Origin: Paraburkholderia caffeinitolerans
GTDB taxonomy: Bacteria; Pseudomonadota; Gammaproteobacteria; Burkholderiales; Burkholderiaceae
Assembly (NCBI RefSeq): GCF_902859945.1
Contig: NZ_CADIKL010000008.1
Location: 1 to 64,000, forward strand
Reading direction: 5' to 3'
DNA: 64,000 bases
A model generated the notes under the pieces. That model was not told where the DNA came from, ran no database searches, and was given only the letters and a program-made list of their open reading frames with translations. Made by a program: the position numbers and the translations under genes. Shown piece by piece: positions 62,308 to 64,000 of the stretch (within the stretch, counting starts at the first letter, position 1; each line of letters starts with the position of its first letter).

Positions 62308-63726
62308 TCAGCCCGCAATCTTCGCGATCTGGAGCAGGTTCGTCGTGCCCGACTCGCCGAACGGCAGGCCGGCGGCAATCGCCACGAGGTCGCCTTCGCG
62401 GCCGAAGCCCTCGGTCACTGCCGCGCGGCAGGCGAGACCGATCATCTCGTCCACGTTGGACGCTTCCACGCGCGGCACTGCGTGCACGCCCCAGGTCAGC
62501 GCCAGACGGCGTGCGACCTGCTCAGAAGGCGTCAGCGCGACGATGCGCGACGGAGCACGCTCGCGGGCCGCGCGCAGGCTCGTGAAGCCCGAGCTCGTGT
62601 AGGTGACGGTGACGACCGGCTGGATCAATTGCACGGCCTTGCGCAGCGCGCAGCAAATCGAGTCGGCGACGGTCGCATCGGCACGCGTGTGCGAAGCGTC
62701 GATCTGCTCGCGGTAGGCGGGATCGCCTTCCACGCGCTCGATGATGCGGTTCATCGTGCTGACCGCTTCGAGCGGGAACTTGCCACTCGCCGATTCGGCC
62801 GACAGCATCACCGCGTCAGCGCCTTCGTAAATCGCGCCAGCGACGTCCGAGGTTTCCGCACGCGTGGGCACCGGCGAATTCGTCATCGATTCGAGCATCT
62901 GCGTCGCCACCACCACCACGCGGCCGACGCGGCGCGCTTCGCGAATGATACGGCGCTGCAGCTCCGGAATCTGCTCGGCCGGCAGCTCGACGCCGAGGTC
63001 GCCACGCGCCACCATCACGCCGTCGCTGCGCTGGACGATGCCTTCGAGGTGATCGATCGCCAGCGGCTTTTCGAGCTTCGCCATGATCCATGCGCGGTCG
63101 CCGATCAGCTCGCGGGCTTCTTCGATGTCTTCCACGCACTGGACAAACGACAGCGCCACCCAGTCGACGCCGAGTTCGAGACCGAACGCGAGGTCTGCGC
63201 GATCCTTCTTCGTGAGCGGCGAGATCGGCAGATGCGAGCTCGGCACGTTTACGCCCTTGCGGTCGGAAATGCGTCCGCCCACCAGCACGACGGTCTCGGC
63301 GAAATCTTCACCCGAGGCCTCCACGCGCAGACGGACCTTGCCGTCGTCGAGCAGCAGTTCCGAGCCCGGCTTCACAGCCTTGAAGATCTCGGGATGCGGG
63401 AGCGGCGCGCGCTCCTGATTGCCCGGCTTCGTATCGAGGTCGAGACGGAAACGCGCGCCCACGGCGAGCTCCGCAAAACCCGTCTCGAACGTGCCGAGAC
63501 GCAGCTTCGGCCCCTGGAGATCGAGCAGGATGCCGACCGGACGGCCGTATTCCTGTTCGAGCCGGCGGATTTCCGCATGACGCTGGCTATGGTCTTCGTG
63601 CGTGCCGTGGCTGAAATTCAGACGGAAGACATCGACGCCGGCCTCGAAAAGCGAACGGATGACCTTCGGGTCCGAACTGGCCGGCCCGAGCGTGGCGATG
63701 ATCTTTGCATTACGGTTTCGCTTCAT
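62308..63726 (-). CDS. pyk: pyruvate kinase
   Basis: ATG 63726 has GGAGAGGAA just upstream. The 472-residue protein is complete: N-terminal RNAKIIATLGPASSDPKVIR, SHGTHEDH, LLDLQGPKLRLG (B-domain side), the signature IMAKLEKPLAIDHLEGIVQR with active-site Lys, VARGDLGVELPAEQIP and VVVVATQMLESM, and a C-terminal regulatory domain (TVTYTSSGFTSLRAARERAP). It transfers phosphate from PEP to ADP. The gene runs toward dgdR. The last 274 bp of the window upstream of it hold no gene I can support. Confidence 0.96.
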   Translation of the reverse strand: MKRNRNAKIIATLGPASSDPKVIRSLFEAGVDVFRLNFSHGTHEDHSQRHAEIRRLEQEYGRPVGILLDLQGPKLRLGTFETGFAELAVGARFRLDLDTKPGNQERAPLPHPEIFKAVKPGSELLLDDGKVRLRVEASGEDFAETVVLVGGRISDRKGVNVPSSHLPISPLTKKDRADLAFGLELGVDWVALSFVQCVEDIEEARELIGDRAWIMAKLEKPLAIDHLEGIVQRSDGVMVARGDLGVELPAEQIPELQRRIIREARRVGRVVVVATQMLESMTNSPVPTRAETSDVAGAIYEGADAVMLSAESASGKFPLEAVSTMNRIIERVEGDPAYREQIDASHTRADATVADSICCALRKAVQLIQPVVTVTYTSSGFTSLRAARERAPSRIVALTPSEQVARRLALTWGVHAVPRVEASNVDEMIGLACRAAVTEGFGREGDLVAIAAGLPFGESGTTNLLQIAKIAG

Positions 63727-64000
63727 TTCCTCTCCGCGGACTGCGTGCCTCGCCGCCCCCACCAATGAGGGGCGCGCGAAACTCATGAACGTTCGTGAAT
63801 CTTGGACTGCATTCATGAGACACTGGGATCAGCACCGCTACACCTGGCTGGAACCTGTGCCTCTAATAGCGCGACAGCGTAGAAAATGCCGTCTTGCCCG
63901 GATAGCGCTGGAAAACCCCTGGCAATGGATCAAAATCTGCCAATAGCTTATGGATCAACGCTCGAATAAGGTTATCCCTCACGCGCAATACTGATTTCCC

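Overview
The window is GC-rich chromosomal DNA with the gene content of a Burkholderiaceae beta-proteobacterium, most likely Paraburkholderia, Caballeronia or Burkholderia. Reasons: a 2,2-dialkylglycine decarboxylase of exactly the Burkholderia cepacia length with its active-site residues in register, next to a divergent dgdR-like regulator; many LysR regulators; several acyl-CoA catabolic clusters; and an IS256-type element beside a stray type VI secretion gene. Almost all the DNA is coding. I see no tRNA, rRNA or CRISPR array. The genus is an inference from recalled families, not from a search.

Layout. (1) 1-1.8 kb: the 5' part of an IS256-family transposase running off the left edge, then a lone baseplate gene tssG with no other T6SS gene to its right. 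(2) 1.9-6.7 kb: a histidine phosphatase, an ACAD10/11-type APH kinase, an SDR, an ACAD11-type acyl-CoA dehydrogenase and a LysR regulator. This set resembles the kinase plus dehydrogenase chemistry used on 4-hydroxyacyl-CoAs. (3) 6.7-15.5 kb: a divergent GntR regulator with two perfect inverted 16-bp operator-like sites, and a seven-gene catabolic operon (three acyl-CoA dehydrogenases, crotonase, class III CoA-transferase, MFS transporter, nitronate monooxygenase-like flavoprotein). (4) 15.5-24.2 kb: YVTN propeller plus DUF305 pair, CLC channel with CBS domains, fused indolepyruvate ferredoxin oxidoreductase with a divergent LysR. (5) 24.2-28.4 kb: two tiny genes, a Cache chemoreceptor and a branched-chain amino acid-type binding protein. 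(6) 28.4-30.7 kb: a visibly A+T-richer accessory patch with a 167-bp element bounded by perfect 23-bp inverted repeats and an unrecognised gene of about 440 codons.

(7) 30.7-36.1 kb: DUF3047 and SYLF proteins, then hutH and an amino-acid permease, with HutC-like boxes upstream and a hairpin leader before the permease. (8) 36.2-42.4 kb: cupin, a 977-residue Cache-HAMP-PAS-GGDEF-EAL protein translationally coupled to a lipoprotein solute-binding protein, and a leucine-rich-repeat protein kinase. (9) 42.5-47.2 kb: a three-gene 2-oxoacid dehydrogenase operon (E2, E1 beta, E1 alpha, no E3) and small stress or hypothetical genes. (10) 47.5-52.3 kb: LysR, agmatinase family enzyme, PotF-like binding protein and NCS1 permease, probably one guanidino-compound or polyamine utilisation module. 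(11) 52.4-64 kb: 3-hydroxyacyl-CoA dehydrogenase, GST, YCII and MarR cluster, CHASE3 diguanylate cyclase, secreted propeller-discoidin protein, MFS transporter, an alcohol dehydrogenase remnant, dgdA/dgdR and pyruvate kinase.

The main theme is carboxylic-acid and amino-acid catabolism in small regulator-enzyme-transporter modules, with several signalling proteins between them. The items most worth follow-up are the binding-protein/GGDEF-EAL pair, the ACAD10/11-type cluster, the GntR-controlled CoA operon and the unrecognised gene in the A+T-rich patch.
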